Source: Vibrio coralliilyticus ATCC BAA-450
GTDB taxonomy: Bacteria; Pseudomonadota; Gammaproteobacteria; Enterobacterales; Vibrionaceae
Reading direction: 5' to 3'
Assembly (NCBI RefSeq): GCF_000176135.1
Contig: NZ_ACZN01000015.1
Span: 248,001 to 312,000, forward strand
Length of the DNA stretch: 64,000 bases
The position numbers were made by a program, and so were the translations under genes. Below, one piece after another: positions 29,562 to 37,814 of this stretch (position 1 is its first letter; every line of letters starts with the position of its first letter). Under the pieces are notes generated by a model. That model did not search any database, was not told the DNA's origin, and saw only the letters and a program-made list of their open reading frames with translations.

Positions 29562-30425
29562 TTATGAACGCAGTTTTTCCGCAATTTTCCGGCCTTGCTC
29601 TTGGCCATGTTCTACCAGAGCGCCTTTGTAATCTGACTTAAAGAAGCTACCATCGACACAGCCAGATTGTTCAATCATCGGCGCCTCAGAAAAGCTCACT
29701 CGAGTATCAACAATTTGCTCGCCATTAACGTTATACATCGCATAGTGCATGGCGGATTTGGTGTAACAACCACCGCCTATCAGAAGGCTTTTTGAGTCCG
29801 TCGCGTATCCGGTATCGCTCACTAAAATAACGGCATCAACATTCAAAGCACGAGCGACTTTACTCGCCCACAACTTAAACTCTTCTCGATCTTGGTAACT
29901 CATCACTTCAGCGTGACCATGAGGCAGGCCAAGATTAACGTAACCCGCAGGCACTGCAGCATGTCGGCGAATCGAACGCTCCATTGTCATATGCTGAGAA
30001 CTGGCTAATTTTAGGCTCAACTGCTGATACTCAGTGTTATCTGCCACTTGCTGTGGCGTGAGGTATTGCCAGCCCGTTTCATCACTTAACTCACTGAGCA
30101 TTGCAACCAAAGAGATGTCCGCGGCTTCTTGCCCGTCGATCTGTTTTTGAACGTGAGAAGTTGAGTCCATCATATTCACGACTTTCTTTGCCGAGCCATC
30201 CAACAATTGGCTCGCCATGGATAACGCATCAAATGCCATGACTTGTTTGTCCTCGGAAATATCCTCTGGATCTCTGACATCACGTACAATGGTCTCCGGA
30301 ACGGAATACATCACAACCGCGACTTTCTTCACCTGAGCAAGCTCGGTCTGGTTAATCACGTTACGTGTACACCCTTGTATCATTACCACTGCACTGACCA
30401 ATGTCAGTAGAACACTCTTCTTCAT
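29562..30425 (-). CDS. Lipoprotein of unknown function
   Basis: Start set at ATG 30425 with GAGGGT just upstream (a GTG one codon earlier is possible). Signal peptide and lipobox MIQGC give a lipoprotein with Thr-Arg after the Cys, so outer-membrane sorting is expected. The mature part of about 265 residues opens with VKKVAVVMYSVPET, a strand pattern seen in periplasmic lipoproteins that build a Rossmann-like or TolB-N-like fold, and has VDAVILVSDTGYAT and LLIGGGCY later. I do not recognise the family. Monocistronic, with its own terminator, and divergent from the M4 protease gene. Confidence 0.7.
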   Translation of the reverse strand: MKKSVLLTLVSAVVMIQGCTRNVINQTELAQVKKVAVVMYSVPETIVRDVRDPEDISEDKQVMAFDALSMASQLLDGSAKKVVNMMDSTSHVQKQIDGQEAADISLVAMLSELSDETGWQYLTPQQVADNTEYQQLSLKLASSQHMTMERSIRRHAAVPAGYVNLGLPHGHAEVMSYQDREEFKLWASKVARALNVDAVILVSDTGYATDSKSLLIGGGCYTKSAMHYAMYNVNGEQIVDTRVSFSEAPMIEQSGCVDGSFFKSDYKGALVEHGQEQGRKIAEKLRS

Positions 30426-30814
30426 CACACCCTCAATTCATTCTTAACCGTATAAAGTGAGGTTAGTGTCCAAGTAAGCTGCAACAACTACAAATAACGA
30501 ATCAACACAAAACAAAATGGATGTTTAATTTACATTTAAGAGTTTGAATTTAAGACATAAATAAATTTATCGTTTTTAACTTTTTGTCTTTTTTGACATT
30601 TAAAATCTGGGGCGGGCGCGACCAAAAAGCGCCAAACATAAAATAGGGATTATCATTTCTCGACTCAGCATCTCATTTATTAGAAAAGCGCTTAAATGTT
30701 TTGCACCCAAGCATCATATAAAACCAGTTGCACTTATGATTTCAGCAGCATATCACTACTCTACACACGCAATTTTTTCCCCAATCAATTGAAAAATAAT
30801 TACAAAGGTGAAGT
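30426..30814. other. 389-bp divergent intergenic region (lipoprotein / M4 protease)
   Basis: AT-rich promoter region. It holds a LuxR/HapR-like palindrome (30560-30571, listed separately) and a GC-rich patch (GGGGCGGGCGCG, 30609-30620) that stands out from its surroundings. No gene seen. Confidence 0.5.
30560..30571. promoter_or_regulatory. Candidate LuxR/HapR/SmcR-type site upstream of the M4 protease gene
   Basis: AATAAATTTATC matches 11 of 12 bases of the centre of the Vibrio quorum-sensing regulator consensus (GATAAATTTATC); the flanks match poorly. Position is about 245 bp upstream of the protease ATG. HapA-like proteases are quorum-regulated in several vibrios, which raises the prior, but AT-rich DNA gives chance matches. 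Confidence 0.3.
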
Positions 30815-32818
30815 ATGCGTAACGTTAATTTACTTATGCTGTTTCCAATGGCTTTCGCTTCTCAAGCTGCCAACGTTGTTGACTACTCTCAAGTTGACCT
30901 TTCCCAAGTCCTTAATCCGCCGACAACACGGGCATTTTCAGCACCCAATCAGCCGCTGGCTTATCAAGATGCTAGCCGTGTGAAAGCTGGCCCGCAGACA
31001 CTGCTTCGAAAGCAACAGTTACACTATGGTGTCCCGGTTTACGGCCAGTCTTTAGTCGCACAAGTTTCCGCCCAAGGTACAGTGACACCTGTTGACGGAA
31101 AGGTCCTAACAGGCATTGATGCCGATATTGGCTCTACCTTACCTATGCTCAACGCAAAGCAAGCGATAGAGCTGGCAAAAGGCAATAGCCAAGGCTTTGC
31201 TTCTCAAGCGATTCGCGATCCAAATGCTGAACTAATGATCTGGCAAGATAAGCAACAGATCGCTCGTTTGGTCTACAAAGTCGACTTTATTCAGATGCAT
31301 GGTATGGGGCCTTCAAGGCCGATTACTTTAGTCGATGCTAAGTCCGGTGACGTGCTTGACCGGTGGGAAGGGATTGCTTTCATTGAAGCGGAAGGGCCTG
31401 GTGGTAACCGCAAAAGTGGTCGCTACTACTTTGGACCTAAAACGCAATACGGCGGCTTTGAAGTTAACCAGTATTGCCAAATGGACAGCCCAAATGTCGT
31501 CACACTCAATATGAACAACCAGCAATACGGTGGGCAAGTTCATCAGTTTGACTGTAACGTCAATAACTACCGTAGCGTGAACGGGGCCTACGCTCCAATG
31601 AATGACGCACACTATTTTGGTCAACGCGTTTTCGATATGTACATGGATTGGTTAAACACCCGACCTATTCAGCAGAAACTGACCATGCGTGTTCACTATG
31701 GCTCTAACTATGGCAATGCATTCTGGGATGGTCGTCAGATGACCTTTGGTGATGGTAACCAGTCAATGTATCCACTGGCCACGTGGGATGTGATTGCGCA
31801 TGAAGTCAGCCACGGCTTTACAGAGCAGAACTCTGGACTGGAATACCGAGGTATGTCGGGTGGGATGAATGAGTCCTTCTCTGATGTAGCTGCGGCGGCA
31901 CTCAGCCAATACGTTCATGGCAGCTTCAACTGGAAAATGGGCGAACATGTCATGAAGTACTCCGATGCCATGCGTTACTTCATTCAGCCAAGCAAAGACG
32001 GCGTCTCCATTGACCATATCAACCAGTATTACAATGGTATCGACGTCCACCACAGCTCCGGTGTGTTCAACAAGGCGTTTTACCATCTCGCGATCAGCTC
32101 AAACTGGGACATCAAAAAAGCGTTCATCGCCTATGCCACCGCTAACCAACTTTACTGGCGACCAAACTCTGATTTTCAACAAGGCGCTGAAGGTGTTTGT
32201 AAAGCGGCTCACGAACTGGGATACGACACTTCCGCGGTGAACAACGCATTCGCTCAGGTGGGTATTCAGGTGACACAGTGCGCTTCTGGGAAGCCAGATC
32301 CTGAGCCGACACCTAACCCCGATATCGTAAGCTTACAAATCAATATTCCAAGTGCGATTGAATCAGCGGGTAATGACGAGCAACACTTTGTGTTGAAGAA
32401 TGCACCAGCTGAGGATATCTGGGTACAAACCTATAACGGCTATGGCAATGTTGATATGTATGTCGCGATCAATCGTCCTGCTTCACTGTCGGATCATGAC
32501 TGTGCTTCCACCAACCGCGATAACAACGAATACTGTGGTTTTAGCGGTGTTGGTGATGCCGATGTTTATGTGATGGTCACAGGTGCGCGTAGCTCCTCAG
32601 ATGCCTATGTTGGCGTTAGTGCCTATCTCGAAGAACCGACGCCAGAACCACAGGACTTGTGCGCCAACTTAGAAGAATGGTCACCTTATTACTATTACCC
32701 ACAAGGCACCGAGGTGCAGTCCTACGGGAACCGCTTTATCGCAACCCAAACTAACTGGGGAGCCGATCCTTACAGTTACTACTGGTACTGGTCATTTGAA
32801 GGCAGCTGCCTGCAATAG
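30815..32818 (+). CDS. Secreted M4 zinc metalloprotease (vibriolysin/HapA-like) with PPC-like and carbohydrate-binding-like tails
   Basis: Extracellular thermolysin-family protease of 667 residues. Signal peptide about 1-19, FTP/PepSY propeptide to about 190, and a mature start expected near AEGPGGNRKSGRYYFG, as in HapA. Zinc ligands H329 and H333 with base E330 (HEVSH), third ligand E353 (GGMNESFSDV) and the downstream active-site His in DVHHSSGVFNKAFY are all present. After about 500 come a linker (PDPEPTPNP), a PPC-like domain (YGNVDMYVAIN) and a final aromatic-rich module (YPQGTEVQSYGNRFIATQTN, ending GSCLQ). HapA is about 609 residues; the extra length is the last module. SD AAAGGTGAAG. 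Resembles VtpB/VcpB-type proteases of coral and shellfish vibrios, as I recall them. Confidence 0.92.
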   Translation: MRNVNLLMLFPMAFASQAANVVDYSQVDLSQVLNPPTTRAFSAPNQPLAYQDASRVKAGPQTLLRKQQLHYGVPVYGQSLVAQVSAQGTVTPVDGKVLTGIDADIGSTLPMLNAKQAIELAKGNSQGFASQAIRDPNAELMIWQDKQQIARLVYKVDFIQMHGMGPSRPITLVDAKSGDVLDRWEGIAFIEAEGPGGNRKSGRYYFGPKTQYGGFEVNQYCQMDSPNVVTLNMNNQQYGGQVHQFDCNVNNYRSVNGAYAPMNDAHYFGQRVFDMYMDWLNTRPIQQKLTMRVHYGSNYGNAFWDGRQMTFGDGNQSMYPLATWDVIAHEVSHGFTEQNSGLEYRGMSGGMNESFSDVAAAALSQYVHGSFNWKMGEHVMKYSDAMRYFIQPSKDGVSIDHINQYYNGIDVHHSSGVFNKAFYHLAISSNWDIKKAFIAYATANQLYWRPNSDFQQGAEGVCKAAHELGYDTSAVNNAFAQVGIQVTQCASGKPDPEPTPNPDIVSLQINIPSAIESAGNDEQHFVLKNAPAEDIWVQTYNGYGNVDMYVAINRPASLSDHDCASTNRDNNEYCGFSGVGDADVYVMVTGARSSSDAYVGVSAYLEEPTPEPQDLCANLEEWSPYYYYPQGTEVQSYGNRFIATQTNWGADPYSYYWYWSFEGSCLQ

Positions 32819-32824
32819 TCGAAT

Positions 32825-32850
32825 GAAAAAAGAGCCCGCACGCGGGCTCT
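32825..32850. terminator. Terminator between convergent protease and transglutaminase genes
   Basis: AGAGCCCG-CACG-CGGGCTCT (32831-32850), with six A on the left that become a T run on the minus strand. Strong for the leftward transglutaminase transcript; rightward tail (TTTAG) is weaker. Confidence 0.82.
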
Positions 32851-32884
32851 TTAGTAAGGAGAGCATTGTTATTGTTTTAGTGAT

Positions 32885-34699
32885 TTATTTCCAAGACCAC
32901 TGACTGCCATTGACGTCAGCTTGGACCAACCAACTGTTGGAGTTCCATTTCAGCGCGTTATCTAGACTATTTTTAAGCTGGCCATTTTCCATTCGCCATG
33001 TCTGATTTGGACGCTGGCTACAAGTTTCCATAGTGATGCTTGAGCCTTGCTGATCCAGACATAGACCAGGTGCTACCTTGCTGATCATCTTACCTTCAGT
33101 CGTTAGTTGCCAAAGTTGGTTGTCACCGCTGTGACAACTCCAGCCGTATACTCGAGCTCCCGGAGTGGCGGAACTTCCTTCAACGTCCAGACACTGGCTA
33201 CCTTGAGTGGCAATTTGTTTCCATTGCTCTGCTGGTTTTTCATCGCCTGAAGCCGCACTAAACAAAGCTGAAACAACAGAAGTCATAGGTTGAGTATAAC
33301 GAGACGCTTTGGGCGCTCTATCTTGCCAGCTCTGTGGAACTGACTGAGTCACATCCCATTCGCCACTGCCATCGTAGTAGGACTTCGCTACCGCTTCAGG
33401 GGTTGGTGTCCAAAGGAAATCAGGGTGACGATTCTGATACCACTCGCCTCCGATCACATTGCCCTGCGCATCCAATTCCAAATCGTAGTAATACGTTACT
33501 CGCGATACGCCATCAAGCTTTGGCTTGTCGTAGTTTCGATGAGTTGGATTCGTCTCTACCATATAATCAACAACCATCTGTACACCAACAACTGAGACAG
33601 CACGTGATGCACGATACTGGGTGAACTTATCTTTTTTGTAGTCCGCCATCGCAATGGTCACATCGGCTGGATTGCCTGATGAACGATTAGTCTCTGGGTT
33701 AAAGTACTTAACCTGATAGCCAAGGATCGGCTGGTTCCAGACTTGGTAATCATATGTCGCATCCATAATCATACTACGACCCGTAATACCGATCTGGTTG
33801 AGTACAGATAAGTGCCAACTTGCTGGGTTGTTGTCCACACAGTCAGGTTCGATAACACGACCATTTTCGTCTTTTTCAGGGTTCTGAATATTACAGCGAC
33901 CACCAATAAAACGTGTATTGAACGGCGCTTCAGCCCAAAGTAGTGTGCCTAGAGCTTTAACGTCTGACGGATAGAACTTAAGCATCTCTCCATTGGCATC
34001 AGGTACCGTAATCGACTTTTCAGGACGAGGAAGCATGTAAGCCGCCGCAGCCCAGCCATGGCAAAGTCCCATCCAACGCTCTACTTTACCCTGAGATTCA
34101 TAGTAACCTTTACCTGAGTCCCACGAACGCTTGGTCAGCGTGAAGTTTTTATCCCCGACCAATAAGTCATACTTCTCTGCCGGAGAAAGTAAGTGGCGCT
34201 GCTCGCTTGAGTAGCTATCCAACGGTTTGATGGTATGTGAAAAATCGTAGTATTCCTGCCAGTCTGACGCATAAAGTTCACGGTCAGAATAACGCCAAGC
34301 GGCTGCGCCGGAGTACAAAGGCCAGTAAGTATCAGACCAAGGCTGAACGTCCAGATATTTTGAATCTGGTGCCGCACTATCCAATTCAACCAGATTGCGA
34401 ATCAGTGCGTTACCCACATCAACCAGACGCGCTGGGTTATCGTTGTTCAGGTTTGCTGAAAATCGAGGAGCAATGACTGGCTCTGCTCTCTCCATAACCG
34501 TTTCACGCATTTGATCTCTGAAGCGCTCAAGCTCTTCAGCACTCATGGTTTGATATTCGTCTCCTTCTTTCTCTGGTAACGCATCCATGACTTTTTGCGG
34601 ATTGGCGTGAAACGCCGTCATAAATGCATCTATGCGTGCATTGTCCGCAACAGCGGTCAAAGGCACCGAGATAGACAACAAGGTGATGATTTTTTTCAT
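32885..34699 (-). CDS. Secreted GP42-like transglutaminase with C-terminal ricin-B lectin domain
   Basis: 604 residues with signal peptide (about 1-18). The central 400 residues match what I remember of the transglutaminase-elicitor family (Phytophthora GP42), which has homologues in marine Vibrio: WMGLCHGWAAAAY carries the putative nucleophile C213, with H296 (NPASWHLSVLNQ) and D313 (MIMDATYDYQVWNQP) as candidates for the rest of a Cys-His-Asp triad. The enzyme would cross-link or deamidate glutamine side chains outside the cell. Residues about 495-604 form a ricin-type beta-trefoil with QxW-like repeats (NQLWQL, NQTWRM, GSQWSW) that should bind sugar. Single gene; weak SD. Substrate unknown. 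Triad assignment is inference. Confidence 0.78.
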   Translation of the reverse strand: MKKIITLLSISVPLTAVADNARIDAFMTAFHANPQKVMDALPEKEGDEYQTMSAEELERFRDQMRETVMERAEPVIAPRFSANLNNDNPARLVDVGNALIRNLVELDSAAPDSKYLDVQPWSDTYWPLYSGAAAWRYSDRELYASDWQEYYDFSHTIKPLDSYSSEQRHLLSPAEKYDLLVGDKNFTLTKRSWDSGKGYYESQGKVERWMGLCHGWAAAAYMLPRPEKSITVPDANGEMLKFYPSDVKALGTLLWAEAPFNTRFIGGRCNIQNPEKDENGRVIEPDCVDNNPASWHLSVLNQIGITGRSMIMDATYDYQVWNQPILGYQVKYFNPETNRSSGNPADVTIAMADYKKDKFTQYRASRAVSVVGVQMVVDYMVETNPTHRNYDKPKLDGVSRVTYYYDLELDAQGNVIGGEWYQNRHPDFLWTPTPEAVAKSYYDGSGEWDVTQSVPQSWQDRAPKASRYTQPMTSVVSALFSAASGDEKPAEQWKQIATQGSQCLDVEGSSATPGARVYGWSCHSGDNQLWQLTTEGKMISKVAPGLCLDQQGSSITMETCSQRPNQTWRMENGQLKNSLDNALKWNSNSWLVQADVNGSQWSWK

Positions 34700-34944
34700 T
34701 ATAAAGCTCTACGTTGTTAGTTTTTATGTTCTATAAGCCAGAGTGATACCTCGACTCTGGGCGGCACGTAGAGTGGTGATCTTTGTTCCGCAAATCAATC
34801 GTGAAAATCAACCAAACATCAGAACCGTGAATGGTTCCAACAAAAAGCAGTCTAGGTACTTCAGTGTTTATCTAGAGCGATTTTTATTTATATATGAGAA
34901 GGTTATTTGCAATACCCTATTTCTGTTAACTTTGTTGCGTCGAT

Positions 34945-34969
34945 AAAAAATGCCCGCACAAGGCGGGCA
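34945..34969 (-). terminator. Intrinsic terminator of the oligopeptidase gene
   Basis: TGCCCGC (34951-34957) and GCGGGCA (34963-34969) pair with a 5-nt loop; the minus strand then has six T. It follows the S9 peptidase stop by 22 bp. Confidence 0.9.
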
Positions 34970-34990
34970 TATCGATAACTTGGTTAAATT

Positions 34991-37156
34991 TTACTCTTCG
35001 TTGAGCAAATCTAAGAAAAAGGCGTATTCAAGTGCGTCTTCTCGTAAACGCTTAAAGCGACCAGATGCGCCACCATGCCCCGCCTCCATGTCTGTTTTAA
35101 ACAGCAGCACATGATCGTCCGTTTTCAGTTCTCGCAATTTCGCCACCCACTTCATTGGCTCAAAATACTGAACTTGAGAATCATGCAGGCCTGTTGTCAC
35201 TAACATGTTCGGGTAGCTCTGCGCTTTGACGTTGTCGTACGGCGAGTAGCTCAGCATGTAATCGTAGTATGGCTTGTCATTCGGATTACCCCATTCATCG
35301 TATTCATTGGTTGTCAGGGGAATAGATTCATCCAACATGGTTGTAACTACGTCCACAAACGGGACATGAGCACCAATGCCTCGATACAGCTCAGGCGCTT
35401 GATTTATAACGGCTCCCATTAACAAACCACCCGCCGATCCACCGACCGCAAACACTTTGTCTTTCGCACCATAACCAGCTTCCGTTAAGCCTTTGGTAAC
35501 ATCGATAAAGTCATTGAAAGTATTCTGTTTGGTCAGTTTTTTACCGTCTTCATACCAAGGTCTTCCCAACATTTCAGAGCCACGGATATGCGCTATCGCA
35601 TAGACGAATCCGCGATCCAGCAAGCTCAAACGCGCTGAACCAAAAGTAGGATCGATCGTATGACCATATGAACCATAACCGTATTGGTAGATAGGATTGG
35701 TGCCATCTTTCTTGAACTTATCCTTACGATAAACCAACGAAACTGGCACTTTCTTCCCATCTCGAGCGGTGATCATAATACGTTCAGATTGGTAGTTATC
35801 GGCATCAAAATCACCAAGTACTGGCGTTTGCTTCATGATTTCCGATTCACCTGACTCGAGGTCGAAATCGTAATACGTCCCCGGCGTCGTCAGGCTACTG
35901 TAGTAAATACGAACCTTTGAATTATCGAGCTCTCGGTTGCCAGTCATGTAAGCCGCAAACGCTGTGTCGTTAAAGGCTAATGGAAACTCCTTGCCCGTCG
36001 AAAGCTGACGCACCTTAACCGTGGTTAAGCCGTCTTTACGCTGCTCATAAACTAAATGGTCTTCAAACAGCGTAAAATCGACCAGTTGAGTTTTATCATC
36101 CGCGGCTATCACTTCCTGCCATTTCGAACGGTCATGCATCTGATCCTTATGCACTTTCATTAAACGAAAGTTCACAGCCTGATAGTTGGTGTAGATAAAA
36201 TACCAGTCGTTCAGCTTAGCGATGCTGTACTCAATGCCTTCCTCTCTCGGGTAGAAAGGTTCAGCCTTGGCTTTAGGATCATTGGCGTCAATGACAGACA
36301 CCCCACTTGTCTCTGTACTTGAGTGGAAGATGTAAACTTGTTCGCCGTCTTTACTCTTGCCTAAAGACATGTAATACGCGCTGTCATCTTCTTGGTAAAT
36401 CAGCTCATCACTGCTTTGTGGAGTACCAAGCACATGACGATAGACCTGGTAGCCCAACAAGGTTTGAGGATCTTTCTTGATGTAGTAAAAAGCTTGATTG
36501 TCATTTTGCCAAGCCACACCGCTCGATGCCCCTTCGACTTCATCTTTGAGGTATTCGCCTGTGGCAAGGTCTTTGACTCTAATCGTGTAAATTCGGCGGC
36601 TTAGGGTATCTTCACCGTACGCCAGTAAATTCTCATTTGGGCTAACGTACAAGCCACCCGTACTGAAAAATTCGTGCTCTTTCGCCAGCTCATTGACGTC
36701 TAAGATAACGGTCTTATCCGTCCCTGAGAAATCTTTGGCGCGCTGGTAGATAGGGTACTCATTGTCGCCAGAGACTTCGTTCGAATAGAAATAACTCCCT
36801 TCTCTTACAGGAACTGAACTGTCATCTTTTGCAATACGCCCTTTGATCTCTTGGAATAGTTTTTCCTGTAGCTGTTCAGTGTGCTTTAACACCGAATCCG
36901 TGTATTGATTTTCTTTTTCGAGATGCGCCAAGATCTCAGGATCTTTTCGCTCATCGTCACGCATCCAGTAGTAGTTATCTATACGGCGCTCACCGTGATT
37001 ATTAAGCGCATAGGGTTCTTTCTTGGCCACAGGAGCCGGAACTTGCTGAACCGCCAGTTCTAATTGAGAAGGTTGAGCCACAGTTTGAACTCCTTGAGAA
37101 CTGCACCCGGCAATAAGCGCCACAGATACAGCTAATGTAGTTAAGGGAAAACGCAT
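34991..37156 (-). CDS. S9A prolyl oligopeptidase family lipoprotein (oligopeptidase B-like)
   Basis: 721 residues. Unlike cytosolic oligopeptidase B it begins with a lipoprotein signal (MRFPLTTLAVSVALIAGCSS), so it is exported and anchored, probably to the outer membrane (Ser at +2). A seven-bladed propeller (about 50-430) precedes the alpha/beta hydrolase domain with YGSYGHTIDPTFGSARLSLL, catalytic Ser574 in VGGSAGGLLMG, Asp in TGLHDSQVQYFEP and His in EAGHGGASGR. It cleaves short peptides, often after basic residues in the PtrB group. SD AAGGAT precedes the ATG. Fits a peptide-scavenging role with the nearby secreted proteases. Confidence 0.88.
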   Translation of the reverse strand: MRFPLTTLAVSVALIAGCSSQGVQTVAQPSQLELAVQQVPAPVAKKEPYALNNHGERRIDNYYWMRDDERKDPEILAHLEKENQYTDSVLKHTEQLQEKLFQEIKGRIAKDDSSVPVREGSYFYSNEVSGDNEYPIYQRAKDFSGTDKTVILDVNELAKEHEFFSTGGLYVSPNENLLAYGEDTLSRRIYTIRVKDLATGEYLKDEVEGASSGVAWQNDNQAFYYIKKDPQTLLGYQVYRHVLGTPQSSDELIYQEDDSAYYMSLGKSKDGEQVYIFHSSTETSGVSVIDANDPKAKAEPFYPREEGIEYSIAKLNDWYFIYTNYQAVNFRLMKVHKDQMHDRSKWQEVIAADDKTQLVDFTLFEDHLVYEQRKDGLTTVKVRQLSTGKEFPLAFNDTAFAAYMTGNRELDNSKVRIYYSSLTTPGTYYDFDLESGESEIMKQTPVLGDFDADNYQSERIMITARDGKKVPVSLVYRKDKFKKDGTNPIYQYGYGSYGHTIDPTFGSARLSLLDRGFVYAIAHIRGSEMLGRPWYEDGKKLTKQNTFNDFIDVTKGLTEAGYGAKDKVFAVGGSAGGLLMGAVINQAPELYRGIGAHVPFVDVVTTMLDESIPLTTNEYDEWGNPNDKPYYDYMLSYSPYDNVKAQSYPNMLVTTGLHDSQVQYFEPMKWVAKLRELKTDDHVLLFKTDMEAGHGGASGRFKRLREDALEYAFFLDLLNEE

Positions 37157-37814
37157 CTATCGATCCTTAAAAGCGTCCATCAAGCTGAAGTAGTCCACTC
37201 AGTGAACGCGTCTGTAAAACAGCCTAGATAGTGAAACACTACTGTTATAAAACTCAGCAACGAGCCACCAATATCTTATATTTAACAAACAGTTACGCTA
37301 TCAAACATACATTCAAGGTTCAAATAGTACGAAGAGTTATTATGTCGAAAGTGAGCAATCACTGACAAGATAAAATTGGGCAGGCGTAGGGCTTAATTCC
37401 GCAAATACACATCATTTTTGACGCCCATCGGTTAGGTTACTGTGCTATTTCCTAGCAGAAACCATAAGTTGGTCGGTAAAAATATCTCATAGACGAAATT
37501 CATACGCCTCAAAGCGAACTTGTTAACTGCTGACTAACTCTAAAGTCGCTGTAACATTTCAGCTTTTATAAAGATATTTTATCTATTCACATCAAAAAGT
37601 TAGTGTATTAACTCTACATTTGATATGAATATTAATAATCATTACCGAGAATGAATAAATGAAAATTAATAACTATTAATGATCATTGGCAAGCATTCAT
37701 TTTCTTCTCGCCATAGAGTTCGAAAAAGCAACCAAGTGCATATGGGTAGTTTTATCTATAACACAAGACGTGCTGACAAGAAGAATTCACAACAACGAGG
37801 CGAGAAGAAAAACT
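37157..37814. other. 658-bp divergent intergenic region (oligopeptidase / lipase)
   Basis: Long AT-rich region. Contains a Fur-like sequence (37628-37646), a TTGGTCGGTA element near 37473 that resembles a FadR half-site, and an in-frame upstream extension of the lipase ORF (from 37686) that lacks coding features. No RNA gene recognised. Confidence 0.5.
37628..37646. promoter_or_regulatory. Candidate Fur box upstream of the second lipase gene
   Basis: Hand alignment gives 15 of 19 matches to GATAATGATAATCATTATC (mismatches at positions 1, 5, 7 and 18). It lies about 170 bp before the lipase ATG. The region is very AT-rich, so this could be chance. Confidence 0.28.

Noticed and set aside
30609..30620. 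GC-rich patch GGGGCGGGCGCG as a possible RNA gene or transposon end
   Set aside because: Too short, no pairing partner nearby and no mobile gene around it.
34743..34946. 67-codon plus-strand ORF between transglutaminase and oligopeptidase genes
   Set aside because: No SD, low-complexity translation, overlaps the A run of the oligopeptidase terminator region; treated as chance.
37686..37814. 43-codon upstream extension of the second lipase
   Set aside because: The signal peptide begins at ATG 37815; the extension contains no protein-like features.
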